A stretch of 64,000 nt of DNA from Arcobacter sp. (GTDB lineage: Bacteria > Campylobacterota > Campylobacteria > Campylobacterales > Arcobacteraceae): positions 98,368 to 162,367 of the forward strand of contig PKUJ01000027.1 of NCBI GenBank assembly GCA_002869565.1, in the 5' to 3' direction. The translations under genes were made by a program, and so were the position numbers. Numbering within the stretch: position 1 is the first letter of the stretch; every line of letters starts with the position of its first letter. Under the pieces are notes generated by a model. That model made no database searches and was not told the origin of the DNA. It was given only the letters and a program-made list of their open reading frames with translations. Below, in pieces: positions 42,836-52,886 of the stretch.

Positions 42836-45220
42836 CTATGCCTTTATATTTATTCCTAAGCCTAGGTTTGCATTTTGATTATATACATCTGCTTGTTGCT
42901 GTTCTTTTGGTTTTTCTTGCTCTTTTTTAAAATCTATAATTTTTATGTTTACTGGAATTAAATCAACAGAATTTAAAGCCTGTTTTAATTTTGCAGAATT
43001 TTCCCTAATAGATTGTTTGAAGCTATCTTTTGATGCATAAATTGTAAGATCGAGCTTGTTTGTATCATATAAAGCAAGTAAAAGTTGAGTTTGACCAAAC
43101 TCTTTTAGGGATAAATTTATTTCACAATAAAATTTCTCTTGCTCAAGTTTTTTCATTGAAATTGAGCCATCATCTAACATATCCCAAATAAATGGTATAT
43201 ATACACTATTGCTATTTGAAGCTATTGATAGAAGTTGATAATATTCAACTTGCATCAACATTTTATCCACTTGTTTGAAAGTTTCTGTAGATTTTATATC
43301 ACTTTTCCCAACTAGTTCTTCTTGCATTTGAAGTAAGACAGTTTTCATATCATTTTGCAATGGATTATTTTGTTGAGATATTCTTTCCTGTCCTATTTGT
43401 GCATTATGAGGAAAATTTTGAATAAAATTATTTACAATGGTTTCAAGTTTTTCAACTGTTTTCATTATATTTTGTTGAAAATTTAGATTATTTATATTTG
43501 TTGATAAATTTGTAATATTCTCTTTTAAAGTCAATAACAGATTATTTATATTTGAAGAAAAATTACTTTGAAAATTGTTTAGATTTGTTGTTTGATTTAA
43601 AGTATTTTGTTGAAAACCTCTAAGTTCTACTGGTAAATCTATTTTTGCAAAAAGATTTTGTATATTTAATAGTTTGTCTATTATTTGGTTTATTGCTTTT
43701 GTATCAATATTAGACACATTTGAAAGTGTATTTTTTAGACTTGTCAGTGTTTGATTTATATCTTGAGTTAATTGCAACTTTTCAGGTTGAATATTTTGAT
43801 TTTGTAGAACTTTACTTTCTAGGGTATTTATCGTTTCAATTTGATTCTTAAGATTTGTAATAAGTGAAGAAATATTACTATTTTGAGTAGAAATATTTTT
43901 TATTTCATTCAAATTTATCAATTGTGTTAAAAGATTTTTTGGTTCAATTTGTGATTGATTTTTAGAAAATAAATCATTTGATTGAAGAAGTGTATCAATT
44001 TGTTTTATTAGAGCTGGAGCATTAGGGATATTTTTACTCAGTATTAGTTCATTTTTTAACTGTAATAAAGTCTGTTGAGTACTTCCTTGAATGTTAGTTT
44101 GATTTGCAGTTTTAGATTCACCTAATTGGGCTTCTGCAGAAATATTTTTTAAGTTATCTGTTAGCTTACTTAAGTTTGATAATGTTTTATCTCTAACATT
44201 TTTAGATAAGTTTTCTAATAATCCTACAAGTGTTTTTAAATCAGGATTATTTTGTAAATTAGATGTTTGTGGAGTATTTACAATTGTGCTTGTATTTGTT
44301 AAGGTTGAAGTAGGGGGTGTTGTAGTTTTTGTATTATTCTGTAAAATCTTATCTATTAAACTTTCTATTTTTTTTGCATCAAGAGTGGGTATATCTTTTA
44401 ATGCAGTTTTAATTTGCCCTAAAATTGTTTCTAATTTTTCTGTCTGTTGGCTATTTCCTTGAATATTGACTTGATTAGTAATTTTTGATTCAATTAACTG
44501 CGCTTGAGTAGAAATATTTTTTAAATTATTTGTTAATATAGTTAAATTTGCTAATTGTTTATAGCCTGTATTTTTTGATAAATTTTGCAATAATCCTACA
44601 AGTGTTTTTAAATCAGAATTATTTTGTAGATTTGAAGTTTGTGAGGTATTAGATAAAGTTGAAGTAACGGTAGGTTTTATATTATTTTGAAAAATTCTGT
44701 CTATTAAATTTTCTATTTTTTTTGCATAAAGCGTAGGTATATCTTTCAATATAGTTTTAATTTGTCCTAAAATAGCTTCTAGGTTTTTTGGAAGGTTTGT
44801 AACTGCTTTTAACTGGTCTAGAGCTTTTGATTCTAAAAAAACTCCTGATTTAGCGATTAAATCTTTTAAAGATTTATTATCTAATGTTGAAATATCTTTT
44901 AGAAAACTCTCAAGTTGTGATTTATATTTCGAAAGATTGGAGTCTTGGTCAATTTGATTAATTAGAGTTGTTATAGATTTTGAAAAACTTCCTAAATCTT
45001 TAAAAAGATTAGAGTTTTTTAATAAGTTTTCAATAGTAGCTTTACTCTTGTCCCCTGTTTTTAAATCAGTGAAAAGGTTTTTTAAAATATCTCCAACTGT
45101 AGTATTTCCAGATTTTATATTATTTAAAGTTTTCACATCTGCTTCTTTTAATACATTGTTCAAAACTTTGTTATCATTAGGTAATAAAATATTTAATAAG
45201 CTATTATTAGAAATTAACAT
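42836..45220 (-). CDS. FliK-like flagellar hook-length control protein with internal duplication
   Basis: About 794 residues, rich in Asn, Gln, Leu, Lys, Ser and Thr, mostly helical. The C-terminal 150 residues carry the Flg_hook (FliK_C) features: LDDGSISMKKLEQEKFYCEI, FGQTQLLLALYDTNKLDLTI. The central region contains two tandem copies of about 120 residues (each opening LEx-ILGQIKT-LKDIPTL and containing SNLQNN-DLKTLVGLL). I take the ATG at 45220 because starts further upstream lie in the opposing fliW promoter; no clear ribosome site is seen. FliK sets hook length and switches export specificity. Confidence 0.75.
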   Translation of the reverse strand: MLISNNSLLNILLPNDNKVLNNVLKEADVKTLNNIKSGNTTVGDILKNLFTDLKTGDKSKATIENLLKNSNLFKDLGSFSKSITTLINQIDQDSNLSKYKSQLESFLKDISTLDNKSLKDLIAKSGVFLESKALDQLKAVTNLPKNLEAILGQIKTILKDIPTLYAKKIENLIDRIFQNNIKPTVTSTLSNTSQTSNLQNNSDLKTLVGLLQNLSKNTGYKQLANLTILTNNLKNISTQAQLIESKITNQVNIQGNSQQTEKLETILGQIKTALKDIPTLDAKKIESLIDKILQNNTKTTTPPTSTLTNTSTIVNTPQTSNLQNNPDLKTLVGLLENLSKNVRDKTLSNLSKLTDNLKNISAEAQLGESKTANQTNIQGSTQQTLLQLKNELILSKNIPNAPALIKQIDTLLQSNDLFSKNQSQIEPKNLLTQLINLNEIKNISTQNSNISSLITNLKNQIETINTLESKVLQNQNIQPEKLQLTQDINQTLTSLKNTLSNVSNIDTKAINQIIDKLLNIQNLFAKIDLPVELRGFQQNTLNQTTNLNNFQSNFSSNINNLLLTLKENITNLSTNINNLNFQQNIMKTVEKLETIVNNFIQNFPHNAQIGQERISQQNNPLQNDMKTVLLQMQEELVGKSDIKSTETFKQVDKMLMQVEYYQLLSIASNSNSVYIPFIWDMLDDGSISMKKLEQEKFYCEINLSLKEFGQTQLLLALYDTNKLDLTIYASKDSFKQSIRENSAKLKQALNSVDLIPVNIKIIDFKKEQEKPKEQQQADVYNQNANLGLGINIKA

Positions 45221-45252
45221 AATAAAGTATATCATAAAATGATAATATATAA

Positions 45253-45281
45253 TTGACATAAAAAGTAATTTTGAGTAAAAT
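45253..45281 (+). promoter_or_regulatory. Sigma-70-type promoter of fliW
   Basis: TTGACA at 45253-45258 and TAAAAT at 45276-45281 with a 17-bp spacer, about 24 bp before the fliW ATG. A near-consensus match in the only gap between the divergent FliK-like and fliW genes. Confidence 0.65.
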
Positions 45282-45305
45282 CTTTTCACAAATATAAGGG
45301 TGCAG

Positions 45306-45683
45306 ATGAAATTTAACGTGGTGATACCAATTAACGGTTGTGAATCAGAGACAGAGTTTGAATTGTCAAAACTTGATGATTTTTTTTCAGTTATTAAAGG
45401 TATTGATACTGGTGTTGCCTTAAGACTTATGAGTTTTGGAGCATTAAAAAATTTAGCTTTTGAACTTCCTGACGATTTTAAATCAAAATTAGAAATTGAA
45501 TCTTTTGAAGATATTTCAATTTTTTATATATTTGTACTTCAGTCCCAAGTAAATGAATCTTCAATGGATATTTTTTCACCTATAATTATGAATAATAAAA
45601 CTCTTAAAATGGGACAAATTCATTTAAATATACATGAATTAGGGCTTGAAAGTCTTAATGATATGTTACCTGGACTGAAATAG
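45306..45683 (+). CDS. fliW: Flagellar assembly factor FliW
   Basis: 125 residues. Begins MKFNVVIPINGCESETEFEL, close to the usual FliW N-terminus. The second half has the family segment DIFSPIIMNNKTLKMGQIHL. FliW binds flagellin and antagonises CsrA in this phylum. AAGGG precedes the ATG at 45306; the GTG at 45300 is a less likely start. The gene is transcribed away from the FliK-like gene from its own promoter. Confidence 0.85.
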   Translation: MKFNVVIPINGCESETEFELSKLDDFFSVIKGIDTGVALRLMSFGALKNLAFELPDDFKSKLEIESFEDISIFYIFVLQSQVNESSMDIFSPIIMNNKTLKMGQIHLNIHELGLESLNDMLPGLK

Positions 45684-45743
45684 TTACCTTTATAAATTTT
45701 TTGATATAATCTTTTAAATTTAAAATAAATAATAAGGTTTCAT

Positions 45744-46091
45744 ATGCAAAATATTACTGTTTGGCACAATCCAAGATGTTCAAAATCAAGAGATGCATTA
45801 GTATATTTAGATAAAAAAGGAATTATTCCAACTATTGTTAAATATTTAGATGAAACTCCTAGTTTCGATGAGATTAAAAATATTTTAAAACTTTTAGATA
45901 TGAATGCAAGAGATTTAATGAGAAAAAAAGAGGATATCTATAAAGAATTAAATTTAAAAGATGTTGCTTCAGAAGATGAATTAATAAAAGCAATGGTAGA
46001 AAATCCAAAACTTATTGAAAGACCAGTTGTTATAAATGAAAACAGAGCAGTTATTGCTAGGCCTTTAGAAAATATTGATAGAATTTTATAA
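45744..46091 (+). CDS. arsC: ArsC/Spx-family reductase (arsenate reductase-like)
   Basis: 115 residues, thioredoxin-like ArsC fold. The active-site segment is WHNPRCSKSRDAL with the single catalytic cysteine at residue 12, and the family segment ERPVVINENRAVIARP near the end supplies the arginines. Glutaredoxin-linked arsenate reduction is the family activity. No ars genes are adjacent, so the physiological role may differ. The next gene starts 2 bp downstream. Confidence 0.8.
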   Translation: MQNITVWHNPRCSKSRDALVYLDKKGIIPTIVKYLDETPSFDEIKNILKLLDMNARDLMRKKEDIYKELNLKDVASEDELIKAMVENPKLIERPVVINENRAVIARPLENIDRIL

Positions 46092-46093
46092 TA

Positions 46094-46462
46094 ATGGCTG
46101 AAAAAATAATACATGTAAAACAATTAAGAATAAGATATATTAGGGTTTTAGAAAAGTTTTTTACTAGAACTGTTTCTTTATTAAAACTTGAAAACTTTGA
46201 TACCGATATGTTTAAAGAAAGAACACTTAAAAATTACGAAGATATCAAAAGAGTTAAAGCTGTTGATTTAAATTCAAAATACTTAGTAGATTTAATAGCT
46301 TTTATTAATAAAACACTTTCATACATAGAAAATCATACAAAAGATTTTGAAGATGAAAGAAGCACTCTTTTAAAAGATGCAAATTTACTTCAAAAAGAGA
46401 GAAATAGTAATTCTTATAGTAAAGACAAACACAAAAAGTCTAAATTTGATGATGGATATTAA
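46094..46462 (+). CDS. Hypothetical helical protein
   Basis: 122 residues, highly charged and predicted helical, with a lysine/serine-rich tail (SYSKDKHKKSKFDDGY). No domain recognised. It sits 2 bp after the ArsC-like gene and its stop overlaps the recD2 start (TAATG), so it is probably translated from the same message and might be an accessory to RecD2. That is only positional inference. Confidence 0.6.
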   Translation: MAEKIIHVKQLRIRYIRVLEKFFTRTVSLLKLENFDTDMFKERTLKNYEDIKRVKAVDLNSKYLVDLIAFINKTLSYIENHTKDFEDERSTLLKDANLLQKERNSNSYSKDKHKKSKFDDGY

Positions 46463-48768
46463 TGGCTAAACAAGAAGTTTCAAATGAAGAACATCAAACT
46501 TTTAATCTTAGTGGGATTTTAAAAAAAGTTCTTTATAAAAATGACGAAACAAAATATACTATTGCTGTTTTAGAAAACAATCAAAAAATTTGTGGAACAT
46601 ATTTTGATACTGACATTGAAAAAATAGTTGGTGAAGAAGTAATATTAAGAGGAAATTGGACGACACATAAAAAATATGGGGTTCAATTTGAATTTGAAAC
46701 TTTAGAACTCAAAGAAGCAGAGATGTTCTTTTTTCTTACAAAAATTGTAAAAGGTATAGGAAAAAAGTTTGCCCATGAATTACTTGAAAAATATTCAGAA
46801 GAAGAATTAGTAGAGATATTAAATGAAAGGCCAGGAGAACTTTTACAATTTAAAGGAATAAAAGAAAAAAAGCTAGAGAAAATTGTTCAATCTTGGCAAA
46901 AGTTTAAACACCTAAGAGAACTTGGAGCATTTTTAGCTCAGTTTGGGGTTACTTCAAATTTAATCACAAAAATATATTCTCACTTTAGTGAAGTTAGTGA
47001 CTTGATTGATAAAATCAAAAAAAATCCATATATTCTTATAAATATAAAAGGAATTGGATTTAAAAGGGCTGATGAAATTGCAAAATCTTTAGGTATTGAT
47101 CCTAAATCTGAATTTAGAGTAAATGCTTGTGTAAATTATACTCTAAGAGAGTTTTGTGATAATAATGGAAACTCATCAATTGATAAATCCCACCTTTATA
47201 AACTACTTGATGAATCACTTCATTTTAGAAATGAAGAAGAGTTATATGAACAAGTTGTTACAAAAATGCTTGTGGAAGAAGATGTTTTTCAAACTAATCA
47301 ATATAGATTAGCCCCAGCTATGTTGTATTTTGCAGAGCGTCGAATCATGGAATTTTTCCAAAGACGAGAAGGTGAACAAAACAGAAAAATTATTTCAACT
47401 TTTGATGAATATTTAGAAAAAAAACAAAAAACATTAGGTTTTGAATTAAGCCCTGAACAGAAAAAAGCGGTTGAAATTATAAATGAAGGTCATAAAACAC
47501 TATTTTTAATTGGTTATGCAGGAACAGGTAAATCAACATCAAGTAGGGCAGTGCTTGAACTCCTCGAAGAGATTACTCCTTATGATGATATTATTACTAT
47601 AGCTTTAAGTGGAATCGCTTCTCAGCGTATTTCTGATACTACGGGTTATAACTCTTCTACAATTCAATCTCTTTTTGTAAAAAATGAAGATAAAGACTTT
47701 TTCCCTCATAAAGTGATACTTCTTGATGAAGCTTCCATGGTAAATTCTGTTATGTTTTATAATCTTATTAAGAAAATTGATGACGATACGATTTTTATTA
47801 TTGTTGGTGATGATGGACAGTTACCAGCTATTGGAGCTGGTAATATCTTAGCTGATGCAATTAAATTTGAACTTGCACCAATTTGTAAACTAACTAAAAT
47901 TTATAGACAAAGTGAAGACCAAGCAATTGCTGTAATTGCAAATGATATTAGACAAGGAAATATTCCTGAGTATAAACAAGAGTATAAAGATTTTAAATTT
48001 GTTGATGTATCTATTGATAATTATTATGCAGTTAAAAATACTATGAAACAAAATGAGTTCTCAAATGTTAGAGCTCAAATTAGTGAAAATATTTTAAATA
48101 ATATTTTAAATATATCTTCTCATTATATTCAAACTTATTATGATTTTATAAAAGAAAAAGATATATCAAAAGCACTTACTCTTTTTCAAGTAATCACTCC
48201 TATGAAAGCTGGCCCTTTAGGAGTTGAAAATATAAATATGCAACTTCAAACTTTATTTAATCATACTAAAGGAAAGGCTTATAAAAGTAAACTCTATGAG
48301 TATAAAATGAGTGATAAAGTAATTCATATAAAAAATGAAAATATGAAATCTCAAACTATGCAAATGTATAAAACTGGTTCAACAGAATTTTTAGAAAGAA
48401 GAGTTTTTAATGGGCAATTGGGACTTATAATAAAACTAGATTTTGAAGAAAATAGATGTATTGTTTTATATCCAAATGATGATATGGTTGTTTTTTATGA
48501 GTTTGATGAATTATCTTCACTTCTTTCTTTGGCATACTGTTTAACTATTCATAAAACACAAGGAATGGAGTACGAAAATGCACTAATTCCAATGACTTTT
48601 TCTCACTATATAATGCACAACACAAAGTTATTATACACTGCAATTACTAGAGCAAAGAAAATGTGTTTTATAGTTGGGGAAGAGGATGCTTTTAAAAGTG
48701 CTTGTAAAAGAATTGAAACTACTAAAAGAGAATCAGTAATCAACGATCTTTTATCCAAAAATATTTAA
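46462..48768 (+). CDS. recD2: RecD2-type SF1B DNA helicase
   Basis: 768 residues, 5'-3' helicase used in repair and replication. N-terminal OB-like and helix-hairpin-helix region (about 1-200; IVKGIGKKFAHELL, INIKGIGFKRADEIA), then helicase motifs: Walker A GYAGTGKSTSS (about 351), LLDEASMV, GDDGQLPAIGAGN, and C-terminal CLTIHKTQGMEYEN and LYTAITRAKKMC. This is RecD2 rather than RecBCD RecD, given the N-terminal extension and lack of recB/recC nearby. Start overlaps the previous stop. Confidence 0.92.
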   Translation: MAKQEVSNEEHQTFNLSGILKKVLYKNDETKYTIAVLENNQKICGTYFDTDIEKIVGEEVILRGNWTTHKKYGVQFEFETLELKEAEMFFFLTKIVKGIGKKFAHELLEKYSEEELVEILNERPGELLQFKGIKEKKLEKIVQSWQKFKHLRELGAFLAQFGVTSNLITKIYSHFSEVSDLIDKIKKNPYILINIKGIGFKRADEIAKSLGIDPKSEFRVNACVNYTLREFCDNNGNSSIDKSHLYKLLDESLHFRNEEELYEQVVTKMLVEEDVFQTNQYRLAPAMLYFAERRIMEFFQRREGEQNRKIISTFDEYLEKKQKTLGFELSPEQKKAVEIINEGHKTLFLIGYAGTGKSTSSRAVLELLEEITPYDDIITIALSGIASQRISDTTGYNSSTIQSLFVKNEDKDFFPHKVILLDEASMVNSVMFYNLIKKIDDDTIFIIVGDDGQLPAIGAGNILADAIKFELAPICKLTKIYRQSEDQAIAVIANDIRQGNIPEYKQEYKDFKFVDVSIDNYYAVKNTMKQNEFSNVRAQISENILNNILNISSHYIQTYYDFIKEKDISKALTLFQVITPMKAGPLGVENINMQLQTLFNHTKGKAYKSKLYEYKMSDKVIHIKNENMKSQTMQMYKTGSTEFLERRVFNGQLGLIIKLDFEENRCIVLYPNDDMVVFYEFDELSSLLSLAYCLTIHKTQGMEYENALIPMTFSHYIMHNTKLLYTAITRAKKMCFIVGEEDAFKSACKRIETTKRESVINDLLSKNI

Positions 48769-48849
48769 AAAAAGTATTTCTTTCTCCTTTAACTAATTAA
48801 AAGCAACATTTCTGTAATATATCTAAAATTTTTATGAGGATAATATTTA

Positions 48850-50313
48850 ATGATTACATGGATGCAAAGACACAAAAAGTGGCTTGTTATAACGATTTGG
48901 ATAAGTACAATAGCATTTATTGGAGCTGGCTTTGTTGGCTGGGGTTCTTACGACTTTGGTTCTAAGGGTGGAGCTGTAGCAGTTGTTGGAGACAGAGAAG
49001 TTTCTGTGAGTGAATATCAAAGAGAATATTCATCTATGTATGATCAGTACACAAAAATATTTGGTGAGCAATTTAATCAAGAGATTGCAGATAAGTTGAA
49101 CTTAAAAGATGCTGCTTATAAAATGATTATTCAAAAAAATCTTATATTATCTTTTGCTGATGAGTTAGGGCTTGATGTTACAAATGAAGAGATTGCAAAA
49201 CAATTAGTTGCAATTCCAGGATTTATTAAAGATGGAAAATTTGATAAAGAGACTTATATAAAAGTTTTAAGACAAAACAGAACTAATCCTACAGAATTTG
49301 AAGCAACACTAAAAAGAGATTTATTATTACAAAAAATTGAATCAATTTTCAAAATTAATGCAAATAAAAGTGAATTAGAAGATTTGAACAGACTTCTTTT
49401 TTCTCAAGATGATATCTCAATTGATATTTTAAATTCAAAAGATATAACTGTTGATATCAAAGATGAAGATATTAAAAAATATTGGGAATCAAATAAAAAC
49501 AACTATAAATCACAGCCTGCTGTTTCTTTAGAGTTTAGTGAAGTTGCTTTAGTTTCAGAAACTTTTACAGATGAAGATATTTTATATAACTATGAAAAGT
49601 TTAGAATTGATTATAAAAAAGAAGATGGAAAAATTAAAACTTTTGAAGAAGCCAAAGAAGATGTTATCAAAGCTCTAAATGTAAAAGCAACAAAAAAAGA
49701 AGCTCTTAAAAAATATCTAAAACTTAAAAAAGATGAAGAAAAATTTGAAAATAGTTTAATTCTTGATGAATCTAAACTAGCATATGGAGCAGAAAACAAT
49801 AAAAAAATTGCAGATACTGTTCCTGGTGATATACTTAAGCCTTTTCTAGTTGGTGATAAGTATATTATTGTAAAAGTATTAAATAAAATTGCACCAAAAG
49901 AATTATCATATGAAAAGGCAAAAGCTTTTGCACTAAATGATTATAAAAAAGTAGCAAAATCAATGCAATTAGAAAAAAATGCTACAGAAGCCTTGAAAAA
50001 ATTTAATGGAACTAATATTGGATTAGTTTCAAGAGACTCTTTTGATAAGATTAGTGGTTTGAATAAAGAAGAAGCATTATCATTCTTAAATAGATTATTT
50101 TCTTCTACAGAAAAGCAAGGAAAGATAACTGTTGGTGATAAAGTGGTATTATATAAGATAAATGATGCAAAATTAGCTACTTATGATAATACAAAAGAAG
50201 AAGCTGTAAAAACAACGATAAATAATTTGTTAAATCAAGAATTAATGACAAATTTTGTAAAAAATTTAGAAAAAAGATATGAAGTTAAATCTTCAATTAA
50301 TTTAGAGGAGTAG
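48850..50313 (+). CDS. PpiD/SurA-like membrane-anchored periplasmic chaperone
   Basis: 487 residues: an N-terminal membrane helix (about 11-30), the SurA_N/PpiD chaperone domain (about 40-190), and a C-terminal region. I cannot see a well-conserved parvulin active site there, so prolyl isomerase activity may be lost. Highly lysine/glutamate-rich. A role in folding of exported proteins is inferred from the family. It ends 3 bp before ftsA. Confidence 0.8.
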   Translation: MITWMQRHKKWLVITIWISTIAFIGAGFVGWGSYDFGSKGGAVAVVGDREVSVSEYQREYSSMYDQYTKIFGEQFNQEIADKLNLKDAAYKMIIQKNLILSFADELGLDVTNEEIAKQLVAIPGFIKDGKFDKETYIKVLRQNRTNPTEFEATLKRDLLLQKIESIFKINANKSELEDLNRLLFSQDDISIDILNSKDITVDIKDEDIKKYWESNKNNYKSQPAVSLEFSEVALVSETFTDEDILYNYEKFRIDYKKEDGKIKTFEEAKEDVIKALNVKATKKEALKKYLKLKKDEEKFENSLILDESKLAYGAENNKKIADTVPGDILKPFLVGDKYIIVKVLNKIAPKELSYEKAKAFALNDYKKVAKSMQLEKNATEALKKFNGTNIGLVSRDSFDKISGLNKEEALSFLNRLFSSTEKQGKITVGDKVVLYKINDAKLATYDNTKEEAVKTTINNLLNQELMTNFVKNLEKRYEVKSSINLEE

Positions 50314-50316
50314 TAG

Positions 50317-51720
50317 TTGAATAAAACTCTTTTAGCAATTGATATTGGGTCAGCAAACATTACGGCTGTTATTGCACGTAATAATCTGGATTACAAAATC
50401 AATATCTTAGGAACGGGTTCATATAAGAGTGATGGTATTAATAAAGGAGTAATTTCTAATATAGAAGTAGCTTCAAAATGCGTAAAAGAAGCTGTCCTAC
50501 TTGCAAAAAGAAATACAACAGAGCAGATTGATTCTACAGTAGTTTCAATCTCAGGCGCATATACAAAAGGGCTTAGAAGTTCAGGTAGTGTTAATATTCC
50601 AAATGGCTTGATTACTGAAAATGAAATTAATCAAGTATTACAGATGGCTTTATATAATGCAACAATAATTCCTGAATATGAAGTTGTTCATGTTATACCA
50701 ATTTTCTTTAAAATTGATGATTCTGCTGATGTTGAGAACCCACTTAATATGAATGGTTCAAGACTTGAAGTTTCAGTTTATGTTGTTACTGCAAAGAAAA
50801 CATCTCTTACAAATATAAAATCAGCACTTAAAATTGCAGGAATTACGGTGAATAACTTTGTTCTTGATGGGTATGCGACTGCAATTTCAATTTTGGATGA
50901 ACAACAAAAGAAATTTGGTGCAACTGTAATTAATATAGGTGCTACAACTACTGAATATGTATGCTATAAAGGTAGTTCTCTTATTTATGATGGTTTTATT
51001 CCTGTTGGTTCAAATCATATTACAAACGATCTTTCTGTGATGTTACATACTCCTCCTATTGCTGCTGAGAAAATTAAAACTGAGTATGGAGATTTACTTA
51101 AAACAAATGAAGAACTAGTAAATAAAAAAGTTAGAACTCCTAGAATTGGAGATGAAAAAAACTCTTCAGAAGTATCATTAGAACATGTACAAACAATTAT
51201 TCATGCGAGGGTTGAAGAAGTTTTAACACTAATTCGAAATAACCTTAAAAAAAGTGGTATTCACGAGAATTTAGGTACAGGGATAGTTATAACTGGTGGT
51301 ATGAGTAAGTTAATAGGTCTCAAAGAATTAGCTACACTTGTTTTTGATGGCTTACCAGTTAAAATATCAAATCCTATAAATATAAAAAATGGATATATAA
51401 GTTTTGAAGATGAAAAAATGGCTACAATTGTTGGTCTTTTATTATACTCTTTAGAACCAAATAGAAATTTTGAATTAGATTCAAATAAAAATTTAATTAA
51501 AAAAAGAAAAATACAAGAAAGAATTGAAAAAGTAGAAAATACTATTTCATCGCAAGATGATAGTGAAAAATTTGTTCAACAACAAAGAGAACAAAAACTA
51601 AAACAAGAAGAACATATAATTAAGGGTGACCATAATACAACAATATTACCTACAATATCGAAAGATAAAAAAGGTAGAGGAATGTCAAAATTCTGGAACG
51701 TTATTACGGAGTGGTTTTAA
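50317..51720 (+). CDS. ftsA: Cell division protein FtsA
   Basis: Actin-like membrane tether of the Z-ring, 467 residues. Nucleotide-binding blocks AIDIGSANITAVIA, the SHS2-containing region, INIGATTTEYVCYKG and GIVITGGMSKL are present. It ends in an amphipathic helix (SKFWNVITEWF), the membrane-targeting sequence. The start is TTG with GGAG about 8 nt upstream. The stop overlaps the ftsZ ATG (TAATG). Confidence 0.95.
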   Translation: MNKTLLAIDIGSANITAVIARNNLDYKINILGTGSYKSDGINKGVISNIEVASKCVKEAVLLAKRNTTEQIDSTVVSISGAYTKGLRSSGSVNIPNGLITENEINQVLQMALYNATIIPEYEVVHVIPIFFKIDDSADVENPLNMNGSRLEVSVYVVTAKKTSLTNIKSALKIAGITVNNFVLDGYATAISILDEQQKKFGATVINIGATTTEYVCYKGSSLIYDGFIPVGSNHITNDLSVMLHTPPIAAEKIKTEYGDLLKTNEELVNKKVRTPRIGDEKNSSEVSLEHVQTIIHARVEEVLTLIRNNLKKSGIHENLGTGIVITGGMSKLIGLKELATLVFDGLPVKISNPINIKNGYISFEDEKMATIVGLLLYSLEPNRNFELDSNKNLIKKRKIQERIEKVENTISSQDDSEKFVQQQREQKLKQEEHIIKGDHNTTILPTISKDKKGRGMSKFWNVITEWF

Positions 51721-52859
51721 TGAATGATAATCTATTTAAGGTGGACGATATAAAAGTGGAAATGCAAAATCAAACTCTATCAGATAACGTAGCTAAAATA
51801 GCAGTAATAGGTGTTGGTGGTGGTGGCTGTAATATGGTCAATCACATGATTAATGAAGGTTCTCATAAGATTGATTTAATTGCTGCAAATACTGATTTAC
51901 AAGTATTACATATTTCAAAAGCTCCTAAAAAAATTCAGTTGGGAATTAAACTTACGAAAGGTTTAGGTGCTGGAATGAAACCTGAAGTAGGTCGGGATTC
52001 AGCAGTTGAAAGTTATGAAGATATTAAAAACTCACTAAAAGGCGCAGATATTGTTTTTATCGCAGCTGGCTTAGGTGGAGGAACTGGAACTGGGGCTGCA
52101 GCTATTATTGCAAAAGCTGCAAAAGAGATTGGTGCTCTTACTGTCTCAGTTGTAACTAAACCTTTTACTTGGGAAGGTAAAAAAAGAGCAGGATTAGCAA
52201 ATCTTGGTCTTGAAGAGATTAAAAAAGTATCTGATTCAATTATTGTTGTGCCAAATGACAGATTATTAGAAATAATAGATGAAAATGTTGGTATGAAAGA
52301 TGCTTTTAGAATTATTGATAATATTTTATACCAAGCAGTAAATGGAATGACTGAAGTTATTTTAACTCCTGGTAATTCAGATATTAATACTGACTTTGCT
52401 GATGTTAAAACTATTATGCAGCATAAAGGTATGGCTTTAATGGGTATTGGTAAAGCAAAAGGTGAAAATGCATCTCAAAGAGCTTTAGAAGATGCTATTG
52501 ATTCACCTTTACTTGATAAAGTATCACTTGGTGGAGCAAAAGGTATTCTAATTCATTTTAACATTCACCCTCAAGTTTCATTATTTGCTATTAATGATGT
52601 TATGTCAAGTATTCATGATACGATTGATTCAAATGCTGAGATTATATTTGGTACAACTTCTGATAGTACTTTGGAAACTGATGAAGTTAAAATTACAATT
52701 GTAGCAACAGGTTTTGAATCTAAAAATGATGCTAATAATACAATTATTGAAAAAGATGTTACAGAAGAAAATGCTACGAAGCTTACATCAGATGATGAAA
52801 ATTACTTAGATATTCCACCATTAATGAGAGACTATAGAGTTCAGTACCAAATAGCTTAA
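51720..52859 (+). CDS. ftsZ: Cell division protein FtsZ
   Basis: Tubulin-like GTPase, 379 residues from the preferred ATG at 51720. GGAG lies about 10 nt upstream; a GTG at 51711 is an alternative that adds three residues. GTP-binding signature GGGTGTGAA, T-loops (GVGGGGCNMVNHM, VTKPFTWEG) and the C-terminal partner peptide DIPPLMRDYR are present. It overlaps ftsA by one base. A hairpin terminator follows directly. Confidence 0.97.
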   Translation: MNDNLFKVDDIKVEMQNQTLSDNVAKIAVIGVGGGGCNMVNHMINEGSHKIDLIAANTDLQVLHISKAPKKIQLGIKLTKGLGAGMKPEVGRDSAVESYEDIKNSLKGADIVFIAAGLGGGTGTGAAAIIAKAAKEIGALTVSVVTKPFTWEGKKRAGLANLGLEEIKKVSDSIIVVPNDRLLEIIDENVGMKDAFRIIDNILYQAVNGMTEVILTPGNSDINTDFADVKTIMQHKGMALMGIGKAKGENASQRALEDAIDSPLLDKVSLGGAKGILIHFNIHPQVSLFAINDVMSSIHDTIDSNAEIIFGTTSDSTLETDEVKITIVATGFESKNDANNTIIEKDVTEENATKLTSDDENYLDIPPLMRDYRVQYQIA

Positions 52860-52885
52860 AAAGAGTAGTATTTTTACTACTCTTT
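52860..52885. terminator. Bidirectional rho-independent terminator between ftsZ and hspR
   Basis: Perfect 11-bp stem AAAGAGTAGTA/TACTACTCTTT with a TTTT loop, followed by a pyrimidine-rich stretch (CTTATTCTTC). It lies between the convergent ends of ftsZ and hspR and can serve both. Confidence 0.75.
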
Positions 52886-52886
52886 C

